A stretch of DNA of 31,579 nucleotides from positions 1 through 31,579 of the forward strand of contig JABMOR010000101.1 of the NCBI GenBank assembly GCA_013203245.1, given 5' to 3'. This stretch comes from Candidatus Nitrosopumilus sp. GTDB lineage: Archaea; Thermoproteota; Nitrososphaeria; Nitrososphaerales; Nitrosopumilaceae. The first letter of the stretch is position 1. The number at the start of each line of letters is the position of its first letter. A program made the position numbers and the translations under genes. Positions 22,082 to 29,970 of this stretch are shown here, one piece after another. Under the pieces are notes generated by a model. That model saw only the letters and a program-made list of their open reading frames with translations. It did no database searches and was not told where the DNA came from.

Positions 22082-22942
22082 ATGACTAATCAAAAACTAA
22101 TGATGACTTCAATGATCCTAACTGGACTCATTCTAACTATAACGCCATTTGCATTTGCAGAACAAGTGTCAATTAGTCTCCCACAAGGATCTGGTGTACC
22201 TGGATGTGATGAAACAAACGAATGTTTTCTTCCATACATGGTAACAATTAATCCAGGTGATGAGATTGTGTGGAGCAATGATGACTCTGCAGTACACACT
22301 GTAACGAGTGGTGCTGACACTACTGCTGACGGAATCTTTGACAGCAGTATGTTGATGGCAGGTAAAACATTCTCACATACGTTTGATACACTTGGAGAAT
22401 ACGATTACTTTTGCCTGGTTCATCCATGGATGGTGGGACAAGTTTTCGTAACTGTCGGTGGAGGTATTGAAAAAGATTTGGGCGCAATTACAATTGGCTC
22501 AACTGTTGAATCAAATACCCAAATTGATAATCTTGTTGCAGATATTGTATCTAGTGATGGATCCGCAAATGAGGTGATAACCATAGATGTCACAATTACA
22601 GAATTGAATGGTGATCCTGCAGAGCATATTACCTATAACATACAGGCAATACATGGAACAATGGTATTGTTAAATGAAGAAGGACATATGCACAAAGGAA
22701 CAATGACTAACACCCACACAACAAGTGCTTTGACAATTGATGCATCTGATGATTCACCTGTAACAATTACTGTTAATGCAGTTGGATTTGGACATGATGA
22801 ACAATATCAAGAAGTATTTGGCGAAATTGCAAAAAAACAAGTAGTACCAGAATTTGGAACTATTGCAATGATGATACTTGCAGTATCTATAATCAGTATT
22901 ATAGGAATAACTGCAAAATCAAAAATCATTCCAAGACTTTAA
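22082..22942 (+). CDS. Secreted blue-copper (cupredoxin) protein with PEFG-type C terminus, 286 aa
   Basis: A signal peptide (hydrophobic 7-24, AFA-E cleavage near 26) precedes a plastocyanin-like domain with type 1 copper ligands H72 (VHTVTSG), C111, H114 and M117 (YFCLVHPWMVG). C42 and C48 may form a disulphide. Residues ~135-250 form a second beta domain with many His. The end is VPEFG (PEFG at 256-259), a hydrophobic helix and a basic tail (KSKIIPRL), the PEFG-CTERM surface-sorting signal known from Thaumarchaeota. It is probably an electron carrier outside the cell membrane; copper proteins replace many cytochromes in these organisms. A TTTTTTATGG box lies 26 nt before the ATG. Confidence 0.9.
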   Translation: MTNQKLMMTSMILTGLILTITPFAFAEQVSISLPQGSGVPGCDETNECFLPYMVTINPGDEIVWSNDDSAVHTVTSGADTTADGIFDSSMLMAGKTFSHTFDTLGEYDYFCLVHPWMVGQVFVTVGGGIEKDLGAITIGSTVESNTQIDNLVADIVSSDGSANEVITIDVTITELNGDPAEHITYNIQAIHGTMVLLNEEGHMHKGTMTNTHTTSALTIDASDDSPVTITVNAVGFGHDEQYQEVFGEIAKKQVVPEFGTIAMMILAVSIISIIGITAKSKIIPRL

Positions 22943-22949
22943 ACAATAA

Positions 22950-22968
22950 TTTTTTCTTTTTCTTTTTT
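22950..22968 (+). terminator. T-rich terminator after the cupredoxin gene
   Basis: Almost pure T over 19 nt (TTTTTTCTTTTTCTTTTTT) lies 8 nt past the stop codon. No stem is needed in archaea. Confidence 0.5.
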
Positions 22969-23133
22969 AATTCCCCATGTTAAATTAAATAATTTTAATT
23001 TAGAAGATAAATTAAAATCAGTTATTTATTTTTGAGAATATGTGTTTAGATTCAAATCCGTAGAGGCTTGAACCCTTTTTGAGGATAGAAATGGATACAG
23101 ATAGGCATTGAATGATAATTTACGATCTGAGAA

Positions 23134-23277
23134 TTATTGCTTTTTTCTTTTGTTAATTATTTTTTTAATTAAAATCACAACTGCAATGATTCCAATACCA
23201 GCTCCAAGTAACAACTGGAATGGCTCATACTCTGATGAAAATTCTTCTGTAAAATAAAGAGCAATTATGTTGATCAT
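23134..23277 (-). CDS. Single-span membrane mini-protein, 47 aa
   Basis: The short frame encodes an acidic N terminus (TEEFSSEYEPF), one membrane helix (LLLGAGIGIIAVVILI) and a basic end (KKIINKRKKQ), the charge pattern of a protein with the N terminus outside. It lies alone between the cupredoxin and the HD-domain gene. The clean membrane topology and lack of a competing frame support it. A role is unknown. Confidence 0.55.
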   Translation of the reverse strand: MINIIALYFTEEFSSEYEPFQLLLGAGIGIIAVVILIKKIINKRKKQ

Positions 23278-23318
23278 TTCTTTAATTTTGTAATATTAAT
23301 TGGTAAAGGATTCAAGTT

Positions 23319-23945
23319 TCAGGTAGAAATTTCCTGTTTTAGTTGTTTTAAGAATTCCTTTAGTATCATAGTTCTCTTTTTTGCTTCAGCCTTACCAGAT
23401 TTTGTGTTCATTAAAGATTCCAATTTAAGTAATTTTTGAAAGAAATGATCAACAGTCCAAGTTTTATCATCAGGTGTTCTTGTTTTACAGAAAGGGTCAT
23501 CAATGTTGTAAAATGGTCGCTTGAGGGATCCACCCGTAGCAAAAACTCTTGCAATTCCTATTGCACCCAATGCATCTAATCTATCAGCATCCTGAAGAAT
23601 TTTTCCTTCAAGAGACATAGGAGTTTTATTTTGAGAAAAACTATGATCACGTATTGCATCTGAAATTATGCTAATTTCCTCTTTTGAGAAATCATAATTT
23701 TTTAAAATTTGTTCTGACTTTTTTGCACTTTGAATGGAAGATAGTTTAGAACGCTTGTCAGATTTGGGGTAAGAGACAATATCATGTAACAACACAGAGC
23801 TAAGAACTAATTTCTCACTTGCCTTTTCCAACTTACACATTTTTTGAGCATTTTTGTATACTCTCATGACATGTTCAAAATCATGTGCAGAGTCATTATC
23901 CATTATTTTTTTAACTTCATTTTTAATTAAATCAAGAACGTTCAT
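23319..23945 (-). CDS. HD-domain metal-dependent phosphohydrolase, 208 aa
   Basis: The metal-binding residues are H21/H25 (AHDFEHVMRV), the HD pair H54/D55 (LLHDIV) and a later Asp (QDADRLDALG), all as in the YedJ/RelA-type HD hydrolases. Such enzymes cut phosphate esters of nucleotides or related compounds, and the substrate cannot be predicted. Its ATG follows the stop codon of the DedA-like gene directly (TAAATG), so the two are an operon. Confidence 0.85.
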   Translation of the reverse strand: MNVLDLIKNEVKKIMDNDSAHDFEHVMRVYKNAQKMCKLEKASEKLVLSSVLLHDIVSYPKSDKRSKLSSIQSAKKSEQILKNYDFSKEEISIISDAIRDHSFSQNKTPMSLEGKILQDADRLDALGAIGIARVFATGGSLKRPFYNIDDPFCKTRTPDDKTWTVDHFFQKLLKLESLMNTKSGKAEAKKRTMILKEFLKQLKQEIST

Positions 23946-24566
23946 TTAGAATCTCCATATTTTTGGTTTGACAAATTTTATTTTTCGCTGAGTTATTAAA
24001 AGAGTCCAATTAATAGATGCAAAAATAACAATCAGCCCAATCCCAGCAGCATCAATTAATAAAATTGCAGTTAGACGATCCTCAAACATTTCTAAGAAAG
24101 GAGCCAAAACAGCATTACCAAAATAGATCATAATTATATATGAAATAGTCCTACCAAACCAAAATCCAACATAAATTCCCATACTCTTTGCACGCATTAA
24201 TCCATAAGCGATAAACAACATGTTACTTGGAAGTGGAGTTGCACCAAACAGAAATGATGCAATAACATAACCGTATTTTTTTTGATTCAGATAATTTCCA
24301 ATCACATCAAGATTGGTTTTTTGTTCTTCTGCAACAAATCTTCTAAAAATCACACTAATCCGTTTAAGAACAAATCTACCAAGAGTAGATCCCGTAGCCC
24401 CAACCATGGCAAGAATTACTACATTCAAGGTGGGATCAAGAAGATAAAATGATGTCAAAATAATCCAGCTTGGGGGCATCAGGATTGGAGATGCGTTTAC
24501 TCCAATTAATGCAAGAAAAATTCCAAAATATGAAAATTTTCCAAAAACTTCAAAAATATCCAACAT
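23946..24566 (-). CDS. DedA/VTT-family membrane protein, 206 aa
   Basis: Hydrophobic segments around 12-45, 45-62, 100-125, 130-155 and 168-190 alternate with loops. The GATPLPSNMLFIAYG stretch matches the conserved re-entrant loop of the SNARE-associated (VTT/DedA/YqaA) family. Members are linked to lipid scrambling and membrane homeostasis. It is the first gene of a two-gene operon with the HD hydrolase. Confidence 0.75.
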   Translation of the reverse strand: MLDIFEVFGKFSYFGIFLALIGVNASPILMPPSWIILTSFYLLDPTLNVVILAMVGATGSTLGRFVLKRISVIFRRFVAEEQKTNLDVIGNYLNQKKYGYVIASFLFGATPLPSNMLFIAYGLMRAKSMGIYVGFWFGRTISYIIMIYFGNAVLAPFLEMFEDRLTAILLIDAAGIGLIVIFASINWTLLITQRKIKFVKPKIWRF

Positions 24567-24721
24567 CTTTCAAAAATTGTAGAATATTTTTTGTTTCTAA
24601 ACCCTTGGATTCACATTTAGTCATGAAATAACTTTAGTATGATCTAAAAAATTATAAAAATTACATGTTTTTTAGAACAATGATCATGTATTGTAATAAA
24701 TTGGATCAATCATGCAATATC

Positions 24722-24729
24722 TTTATAAG
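24722..24729 (+). promoter_or_regulatory. TATA box of the 40-residue zinc-finger gene
   Basis: TTTATAAG is centred 26 nt before the ATG at 24751. A good box in the right place supports that tiny gene and a leaderless mRNA. Confidence 0.6.
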
Positions 24730-24750
24730 CAATTTATGCCTATATTGTGC

Positions 24751-24873
24751 ATGTCCGAGATGATTTGGAAGTGTTTTAGATGCAATTTATCATTCAAAGA
24801 TGATAAAATAGCAGAAATGCATAAGGAAATTGCAAAACATTCAGTTAGCAAAGTAAAGACAATTGTTGCATAA
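24751..24873 (+). CDS. 40-residue one-finger zinc protein
   Basis: The frame encodes WKCFRC (C-x2-C), then MHKEIAKH 13 residues later, a C2H2 finger covering almost the whole protein. It is short but supported by a well placed TATA box and by the intact zinc ligands. It converges on tRNA-Leu. Small single-finger proteins are common in archaea and mostly uncharacterised. A second ATG three codons in is an alternative start. Confidence 0.7.
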   Translation: MSEMIWKCFRCNLSFKDDKIAEMHKEIAKHSVSKVKTIVA

Positions 24874-24917
24874 TTTTAGAATTTTTACAAAATAGAATAA
24901 TTTTAATTAAAATTTAG

Positions 24918-25018
24918 TGCAGAGGGTGGGATTCGAACCCACGAACTCCTAAGAGAAGGGATTTCCTATTTTGAGGATCTTGAGTCCCTCTCGGTTGACC
25001 GGGCTTCGATACCTCTGC
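24918..25018 (-). tRNA. tRNA-Leu (CAA) with a probable 16-nt intron
   Basis: The acceptor arms GCAGAGG and CCTCTGC pair fully. The T arm is GTGGG/CCCAC around TTCGAAT. The anticodon stem AGGGA/TCCCT encloses CTCAAG, the insert and A. Removing 24963-24978 gives the loop CTCAAGA with anticodon CAA. A long variable arm (TCTCTTAGGAG) is as expected for Leu. Without the intron the variable region would be far too long and the anticodon stem would have a mismatch. CCA is not encoded. Confidence 0.85.
24963..24978 (-). other. tRNA-Leu mini-intron (16 nt)
   Basis: The insert at position 37/38 folds by TCCT/AGGA pairing. The 4-bp central helix of a canonical bulge-helix-bulge cannot be drawn, so a relaxed splice motif must be assumed. 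Confidence 0.55.
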
Positions 25019-25137
25019 AACGAGATTGTGTAATCACTAATATTTCTCGATTACTATTTGGGTAAATTAAAAAATTGATCGGCAATTGGATTAATTTTTT
25101 AACAAAGCTTATAATTGTGCGCCATGGACTCAAAAAT

Positions 25138-25452
25138 ATGTCAGAAAACATACCAATTTCCGACGCAAAAAAAATGCGAAGCGGAATAAATATTGACGCT
25201 GAAGTCGTAAGCAAAGGCGAACCAAGAACTGTGAATCTCAAAACTGGGGGAACAGTGGATGTTTGCGATGCAGTAATAGCTAACGAAGATAAATCTGAAG
25301 AAAACCAAATGAAACTCACTTTGTGGGGTGACGATATCAAAGCAGTAAATGTTGGAGATAAAGTTGTCATTACAAATGGGTATACTAATGAGTTCAAAGG
25401 TGATGTATCACTAACCAAAGGTAAATTTGGTAAGATGGATATTAATCCATAA
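25138..25452 (+). CDS. OB-fold nucleic-acid-binding protein (SSB/RPA-like), 104 aa
   Basis: The sequence has the strand pattern of a single OB fold: INIDAEVVSKGEPRTV, VDVCDAVIANED, MKLTLWGDDIKAVNVGDKVV, VSLTKGKFGKM. The LTLWGDDIKAVNVGD stretch is typical of archaeal single-stranded-DNA-binding proteins. The frame opens at 25075, but the ATG at 25138 is chosen because a TTATAATT box lies 26 nt upstream (25109-25116) and the upstream codons do not fit the fold. It probably helps replication or repair, or binds RNA. Confidence 0.8.
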   Translation: MSENIPISDAKKMRSGINIDAEVVSKGEPRTVNLKTGGTVDVCDAVIANEDKSEENQMKLTLWGDDIKAVNVGDKVVITNGYTNEFKGDVSLTKGKFGKMDINP

Positions 25453-25548
25453 TAGATTAGTTACGCTACAAAATTTATTTTATTTTCTATACACACTAGT
25501 TGTAACTATAATTAATTAGAAATTAAAGAATTCATGGAAACGTAGATT

Positions 25549-25818
25549 CTAAGAAGTAATGTTTAAAATATTTTGAATTACTTCAATGACTTTTTTTGAA
25601 TTATTAGATGAATCTTCTTGGATTTGAAGTTTTTTTGTTTTGTAATAGGTAATTGGGAATTTAGAATCTGATGAAATTATATCAAAAGTTTCAATCACAG
25701 ATCGATTATCACTCAGACAAGGAATCGTTTTAAATGATTTTTTCAATCCTCTTTTAATTTTTCCATAATCCTTTACAGTCACATTATTGAAACTAGCCAA
25801 TTTATTTTTTAATCTCAT
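25549..25818 (-). CDS. Small protein of unknown function, 89 aa
   Basis: A basic N-terminal half (KIKRGLKKSFKTI) is followed by PITYYKTKKLQIQED and a helix (SKKVIEVIQNILN). The strand-turn-strand KTKKLQIQ is reminiscent of the TBP-like N-terminal domain of some RNase H enzymes, but the resemblance is weak and unproven. The start is uncertain; a TATA-like TTTATAG only ~12 nt upstream would suit an internal start better. Confidence 0.5.
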   Translation of the reverse strand: MRLKNKLASFNNVTVKDYGKIKRGLKKSFKTIPCLSDNRSVIETFDIISSDSKFPITYYKTKKLQIQEDSSNNSKKVIEVIQNILNITS

Positions 25819-26031
25819 CTAACACTATAAACGGACGTATTACCACACCACCCAATAGAATTCTATTTTTATTCATCATTGATAAATGCATCAAAGATTG
25901 TCAAAAAATATAGAACTGTAAATTAATTATAAAAAAATCATAATCAATCCTACAAGGGTAATCAAAAATTTTTTATTTTAAAAATAACATGCTTTTTGTT
26001 GTAGAAAATAATTTAATAAATATTCTAAGGA

Positions 26032-26736
26032 TTAACGTCTAGATTTCTTTTTAGCTGCAGTCTTTTTCTTTGCTGGTCTCTTTTTAGATGCAGTCTTTTT
26101 CTTTGCTGATAATTCTTTTAATTTTGAATATGCATTTTCTAATGATTTTTGAGCAGATTCTTCTGCTTTAGTTTTTCTTTCCAAATCTTTAAGAAGATTT
26201 TGTGCTGCCTTGTGACTTGAAATTTTAGTTTCACGCAAAGAAGGTTTGGATTTAGTTTGTTTTTGAATTTTTGAAACAATTTTTGATTTTATATCAGAGA
26301 AATTTGTAACATCACCTAGAATCTTTTTAGCAGTCTTTTGTCTATTTTTAATTTCTTCAACTAATTCACCTACACGATTATTTAATGAACGTAATCTAAT
26401 CTCAGCATTTTCCTTTTCAATAGGATTATCAGCAAATTCAATTTCTTGCTCAATCTGGTCTATAGCCTCTTTTTCTGTGGCAAGTCTATCTTCTGCTGTT
26501 GCTATCAATCTTTCAATACTTTCCAATTGAGCATTTTTTCTAAGAAGGACAGTTGAAACATCGGAGGATTCTTCTCGTTCAGATTCAATTTTTTTATCAA
26601 TTGTTTGTAAACCTGAAGAAGAGCGTTTTTCGGCAGAACGGAGTTCTTTAACTTGATTTTCAGCTTTTTGACGAAGTTTAGTTGCTTCCTGTTTCTTTTG
26701 TCGTAATTGAATTACTAGTTTTTCTAATGAGACCAA
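26032..26736 (-). CDS. Coiled-coil protein with Lys/Ala-rich tail, 234 aa
   Basis: Long heptad-type helices run from about 5 to 200 (LRQKAENQVKELRSAEKRS; ERLIATAEDRLATEKEAIDQ). The last ~25 residues (AKKKTASKKRPAKKKTAAKK) are a histone-H1-like basic tail, encoded by an imperfect DNA repeat around 26050-26110. Such proteins may bind or organise DNA or ribosomes; no enzyme motif is seen. The start is TTG, and a TTTTATCC box lies ~25 nt upstream. Confidence 0.7.
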   Translation of the reverse strand: MVSLEKLVIQLRQKKQEATKLRQKAENQVKELRSAEKRSSSGLQTIDKKIESEREESSDVSTVLLRKNAQLESIERLIATAEDRLATEKEAIDQIEQEIEFADNPIEKENAEIRLRSLNNRVGELVEEIKNRQKTAKKILGDVTNFSDIKSKIVSKIQKQTKSKPSLRETKISSHKAAQNLLKDLERKTKAEESAQKSLENAYSKLKELSAKKKTASKKRPAKKKTAAKKKSRR

Positions 26737-26874
26737 TGATTGAGTCAGGATAAAAGGGTCTGTTAAGGGATGAGTATGATCAGTATTTGACTTTCATGTA
26801 AAGAAAATTAACTTTGATTGATCGCTGAAAGTGCTTTTTTTAAAAAATATTAGTTAAGAGGTTTTAGCAACATC

Positions 26875-27186
26875 ATGGAATTCCATCCAAAAGATTTGTT
26901 AATTTCTAAAACATTTGATGTTAAAGATGAGAAAGAGGCAATGATTGCTGTAGAAGAGATGGTAAATCTGGGATTTAAAGGAAAAAAAGAAGGGTATAAG
27001 GTCTTGATGCCAAAAGAACCAAAAAATGCTAAAAGAATTGGGTACACTGTGACAACTGGAATTACCACAGGTCTAAGACAAAAAAATGAAGACAGAGATA
27101 TCAAGTATTGGACATATCATCATGACGATGACCATTATGCAATAGTTTTGATACATCGAGATGTTTTAACAGAACTAGGTTTTTGA
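26875..27186 (+). CDS. Small soluble protein of unknown function, 103 aa
   Basis: The N-terminal part resembles a small alpha/beta domain (FDVKDEKEAMIAVEEMVNLG) and the C terminus holds a His/Asp-rich YHHDDDHYAIVLIHRDV. The cluster of His and Asp could bind metal, but no family is recognised. The 3' end overlaps the converging PAP2 gene by 12 nt. An AT-rich TATA-like AAAAATATT lies about 27 nt upstream of the ATG. Confidence 0.6.
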   Translation: MEFHPKDLLISKTFDVKDEKEAMIAVEEMVNLGFKGKKEGYKVLMPKEPKNAKRIGYTVTTGITTGLRQKNEDRDIKYWTYHHDDDHYAIVLIHRDVLTELGF

Positions 27187-27843
27187 TTTATCAAAAATTT
27201 TGTAAAGTTTAGTTCTCTTTGCCATAACTCCAGCCAACATAACTCCAATTACAGTACCACCAATCACATCCATAGGATAATGTTCCAAAACGTATAGTCT
27301 GCTTAATGAGATCAAAATAGGATACAGGAACATCAGATATGCACCACGTGGGAATTTTTCAGATAGAGCATATCCCAAAATGATTGCAAATATCATAGAC
27401 CTTGCTGCATGACCCGAAGGATATGAGGCATCATACCCACCATCACAAAACAAGGCAAAGGTATCTTTACTCACAGGAACAGGGAATTGAACTGATTCAT
27501 ACTCAAAATCAGGTCTATCACGGTCAACACCACATTTGACATAGCCAGTAAGCAATGTAGAAATTACAATCAAAATCATCAAAGTAACTCCTACTCTCCT
27601 GGTTTTTGGAATTATTAATATCAAAATTGCAAAACCCAACATCCACAAAGCCTCACCACTTTCGGTTATAGATTGCATTATGAGATCAAGGGAAGGATTT
27701 CCAACATTTTCAGAAAAAAACAATGTAATACTATGATCAAAGTTTTCTGTAATTCCAAAATACACCATAAATGTAATGATTAGAAATGAAATTGTAAGAA
27801 GGACAAATGAACGAGACCTAATATCAAAAATCCAATTTTGCAA
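27175..27843 (-). CDS. PAP2-family membrane phosphatase, 222 aa
   Basis: The three phosphatase motifs are present: KCGVDRDRP (K-x6-RP), YPSGH and SRLYVLEHYPMD (SR-x5-H-x3-D). Five to six hydrophobic segments surround them. Family members remove phosphate from lipid phosphates such as undecaprenyl- or polyprenyl-pyrophosphate and phosphatidate; in archaea a role in lipid-carrier recycling is likely. The start is TTG. The gene is divergent from pgk. Confidence 0.87.
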   Translation of the reverse strand: MQNWIFDIRSRSFVLLTISFLIITFMVYFGITENFDHSITLFFSENVGNPSLDLIMQSITESGEALWMLGFAILILIIPKTRRVGVTLMILIVISTLLTGYVKCGVDRDRPDFEYESVQFPVPVSKDTFALFCDGGYDASYPSGHAARSMIFAIILGYALSEKFPRGAYLMFLYPILISLSRLYVLEHYPMDVIGGTVIGVMLAGVMAKRTKLYKIFDKSKT

Positions 27844-27976
27844 TTAACAAAACCTCAAACACGTGTCTTTTAATTTTTGTCAATAGATAAGTTTTGAAAT
27901 ATAGGGTTAGAAATGAAATAAAGAAAATAATTCTGATCGGCTCAAAGAATTTAACCAAGTGCACAATAGACAGATT

Positions 27977-29185
27977 GTGAAGGTTCTCACATTAGACGAT
28001 TTTGACCTAAATGGCAAGACCGTTTTTTTAAGAGTTGATATGAACTGTCCAATAGATTATGAAACACGAGAGATTTCAGGTACTAAAAGAATTGAAGAAG
28101 CGATTGAAACTCTACAATCACTAAAAGAGTCAAAGGTGGTAATTGGCTCACACCAAGGAAGAGTTGGAAATAGTGAATATACTGGAATGGACAAACATGC
28201 CAAAGTTCTTGAAAAATTAATGGGTAGAGAAATAAAATATGTGGAAGACACCATTGGTGAGGCTGCACAAAATGCAATCAAAAATCTAAAAAATGGTGAA
28301 ATTTTACTTTTAGATAATCTTCGATTGTGTGCTGAAGAAAATTATGAGTTTACTCCAGAAAATGCAGCTAAAACAATCATGGTGTCCAGATTATCAAAAT
28401 TATTTGATTTATGCGTATTAGATTCATTTCCAAGCGCACATAGATCACATCCATCAATTGTAGGATTTCCGCAAGTATTACCTGCATGTGCAGGGCGAAT
28501 TGTAGAGAGAGAAGTTAGAAATCTAAATGAAATAATGACTGTAGCCAAAGCTCCTCATGTAATTGTCTTAGGAGGCTCTAAAATTCCAGACAGATTAGAA
28601 GCAATAAAATTATTGATTCAGAATGGTCGTGCAGATCATGTTCTATTAACAGGATTAATTGGCAATGTGTTCATGCGTGCTCAAGCTAGAATCAAATCAC
28701 CACTTGGAATAAAACGAGAAGACGAGGTTGTTGCAAAAGCTCACTCATTGATTGGAGAATATCCAGACGTATTTGCAACACCAGTAGATATTGCAATTGA
28801 CAAAGATGGACAAAGGGTAGAGATGGATGTGAGAGAAATTGGTAAAGGAGATAAAATATTAGATTTAGGTCCAAAGACTGTAGAGTATTATTCAAAATTA
28901 ATTGCAGGTGCAGGAACAGTATTCATTAGTGGGCCTGCAGGATTTTTTGAAAAAGAAAATTTTAGTTATGGAACAAAAGCATTGCTTAATGCAGTTGCAA
29001 ACTCTATGGCAACAACCATTGTAAGTGGAGGACATCTTACTACAGCATTAAAACAACAAGGATTAGCAGATAAAATTAATCATGTTAGTACAGCAGGTGG
29101 CGCATTGGTACTTTATCTTACAGGAGAAAAATTACCAATGATTAAAGCATTAGAAGATGCTGCAATAAAATACAAATCTAAATAG
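27977..29185 (+). CDS. pgk: Phosphoglycerate kinase
   Basis: The enzyme interconverts 1,3-bisphosphoglycerate and 3-phosphoglycerate, here probably in gluconeogenesis. The N-terminal domain has VFLRVDMNCP, GSHQGRVG and the SFPSAHRSHPS segment; the C-terminal domain has FISGPAGFFE and VSTAGGALVLYLTG. A GTG at 27959 would add six residues. The GTG at 27977 is preferred because archaeal enzymes start KVLTLDDF. The archaeal form is ~400 residues, as here. The 3' end overlaps the converging 115-residue gene by 8 nt. Confidence 0.93.
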   Translation: MKVLTLDDFDLNGKTVFLRVDMNCPIDYETREISGTKRIEEAIETLQSLKESKVVIGSHQGRVGNSEYTGMDKHAKVLEKLMGREIKYVEDTIGEAAQNAIKNLKNGEILLLDNLRLCAEENYEFTPENAAKTIMVSRLSKLFDLCVLDSFPSAHRSHPSIVGFPQVLPACAGRIVEREVRNLNEIMTVAKAPHVIVLGGSKIPDRLEAIKLLIQNGRADHVLLTGLIGNVFMRAQARIKSPLGIKREDEVVAKAHSLIGEYPDVFATPVDIAIDKDGQRVEMDVREIGKGDKILDLGPKTVEYYSKLIAGAGTVFISGPAGFFEKENFSYGTKALLNAVANSMATTIVSGGHLTTALKQQGLADKINHVSTAGGALVLYLTGEKLPMIKALEDAAIKYKSK

Positions 29186-29525
29186 CAGATTTGCAAGAAG
29201 GGTTAGGACACAGTCTTTCTTCAGATAACCCCAGATAGATATCATTATCACAAGCGTTACAATGGGATTTCTCAATAGGATCAAATAATTTTAGATATAC
29301 AGTAGTTAAATTCTGAGCAATATTTCTTACAAGACCAGAATCACAAATATCTGTAAAAAATGACTCAGTGTCATCAATTATCCAAGAGGGGTCCAAGTCA
29401 CCATTTAATTTTATGATTTCAAAAATATCATCATTTGTAAATTTAGTATCAATGTCGTTGAATTTTTCAAAGATTATTTTTCTTATTTGAAGTGCTATCG
29501 GGATTGTAGGAGTAAAATCACTCAT
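29178..29525 (-). CDS. Small protein with C-terminal zinc ribbon, 115 aa
   Basis: The first ~80 residues are helical (IALQIRKIIFEKF; FTNDDIFEIIKL) and may be a winged-helix-like domain. The end carries CNAC and CPNPSC, giving C-x2-C ... C-x4-C. It follows sufU by one base on the same strand, so it belongs to the Fe-S operon; the cysteines could equally bind zinc or serve as an Fe-S site. The function is not known. Confidence 0.65.
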   Translation of the reverse strand: MSDFTPTIPIALQIRKIIFEKFNDIDTKFTNDDIFEIIKLNGDLDPSWIIDDTESFFTDICDSGLVRNIAQNLTTVYLKLFDPIEKSHCNACDNDIYLGLSEERLCPNPSCKSAI

Positions 29526-29526
29526 A

Positions 29527-29970
29527 CTAGTACAGACTTTCTGCCTCTGTTTTTAATTTATCCACATCTTCAGCATCACTTAGATTCTTTCCAATGTAGG
29601 TATAAAGTGCAGATTTGAGTACTTTGAGAGAAAGTAATGCACATTTGATTCTGACTGCTTGAAGATGTTCAAGACCTAATTCACTCAAAACATCATTTTT
29701 TTCAATCATCCTTGCTTCATCAATACTCTTTCCCTTTGTAATTTCAGTCAAAACAGAAGAACAAGCCATGCAAATTGCACATCCTTTTCCATGAAATTTA
29801 ATATCAGTAATTTTGTTTTCATCAATTTTTATATCAATATCAATACTATCGCCACAAAGAGGATTAGAGTCATGAAATGTTACATCGTGATTTTCAATTT
29901 CCCCATAGTTGATTGGGTTTCTTGAATAATCAACTATCATTTCATGATAAATATCTGCATTGCCACTCAT
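29527..29970 (-). CDS. sufU: SufU/IscU-like Fe-S scaffold or sulfur acceptor, 147 aa
   Basis: The ligands C39 and D41 (NPLCGD), C64 (GKGCAIC) and C110 (VRIKC) match the zinc/cluster site of SufU-type proteins. The stretch between the second and last Cys is longer than in IscU, as in SufU. Extra cysteines C67 and C70 sit where SufU usually has Ser/Ala. SufU takes persulfide sulfur from SufS. The ATG overlaps the sufS stop (ATGA). Confidence 0.9.
   Translation of the reverse strand: MSGNADIYHEMIVDYSRNPINYGEIENHDVTFHDSNPLCGDSIDIDIKIDENKITDIKFHGKGCAICMACSSVLTEITKGKSIDEARMIEKNDVLSELGLEHLQAVRIKCALLSLKVLKSALYTYIGKNLSDAEDVDKLKTEAESLY

Noticed and set aside
23040..23080. TTCAAATCC-like T-loop sequence
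   Set aside because: No acceptor, anticodon or D arm could be built around it.
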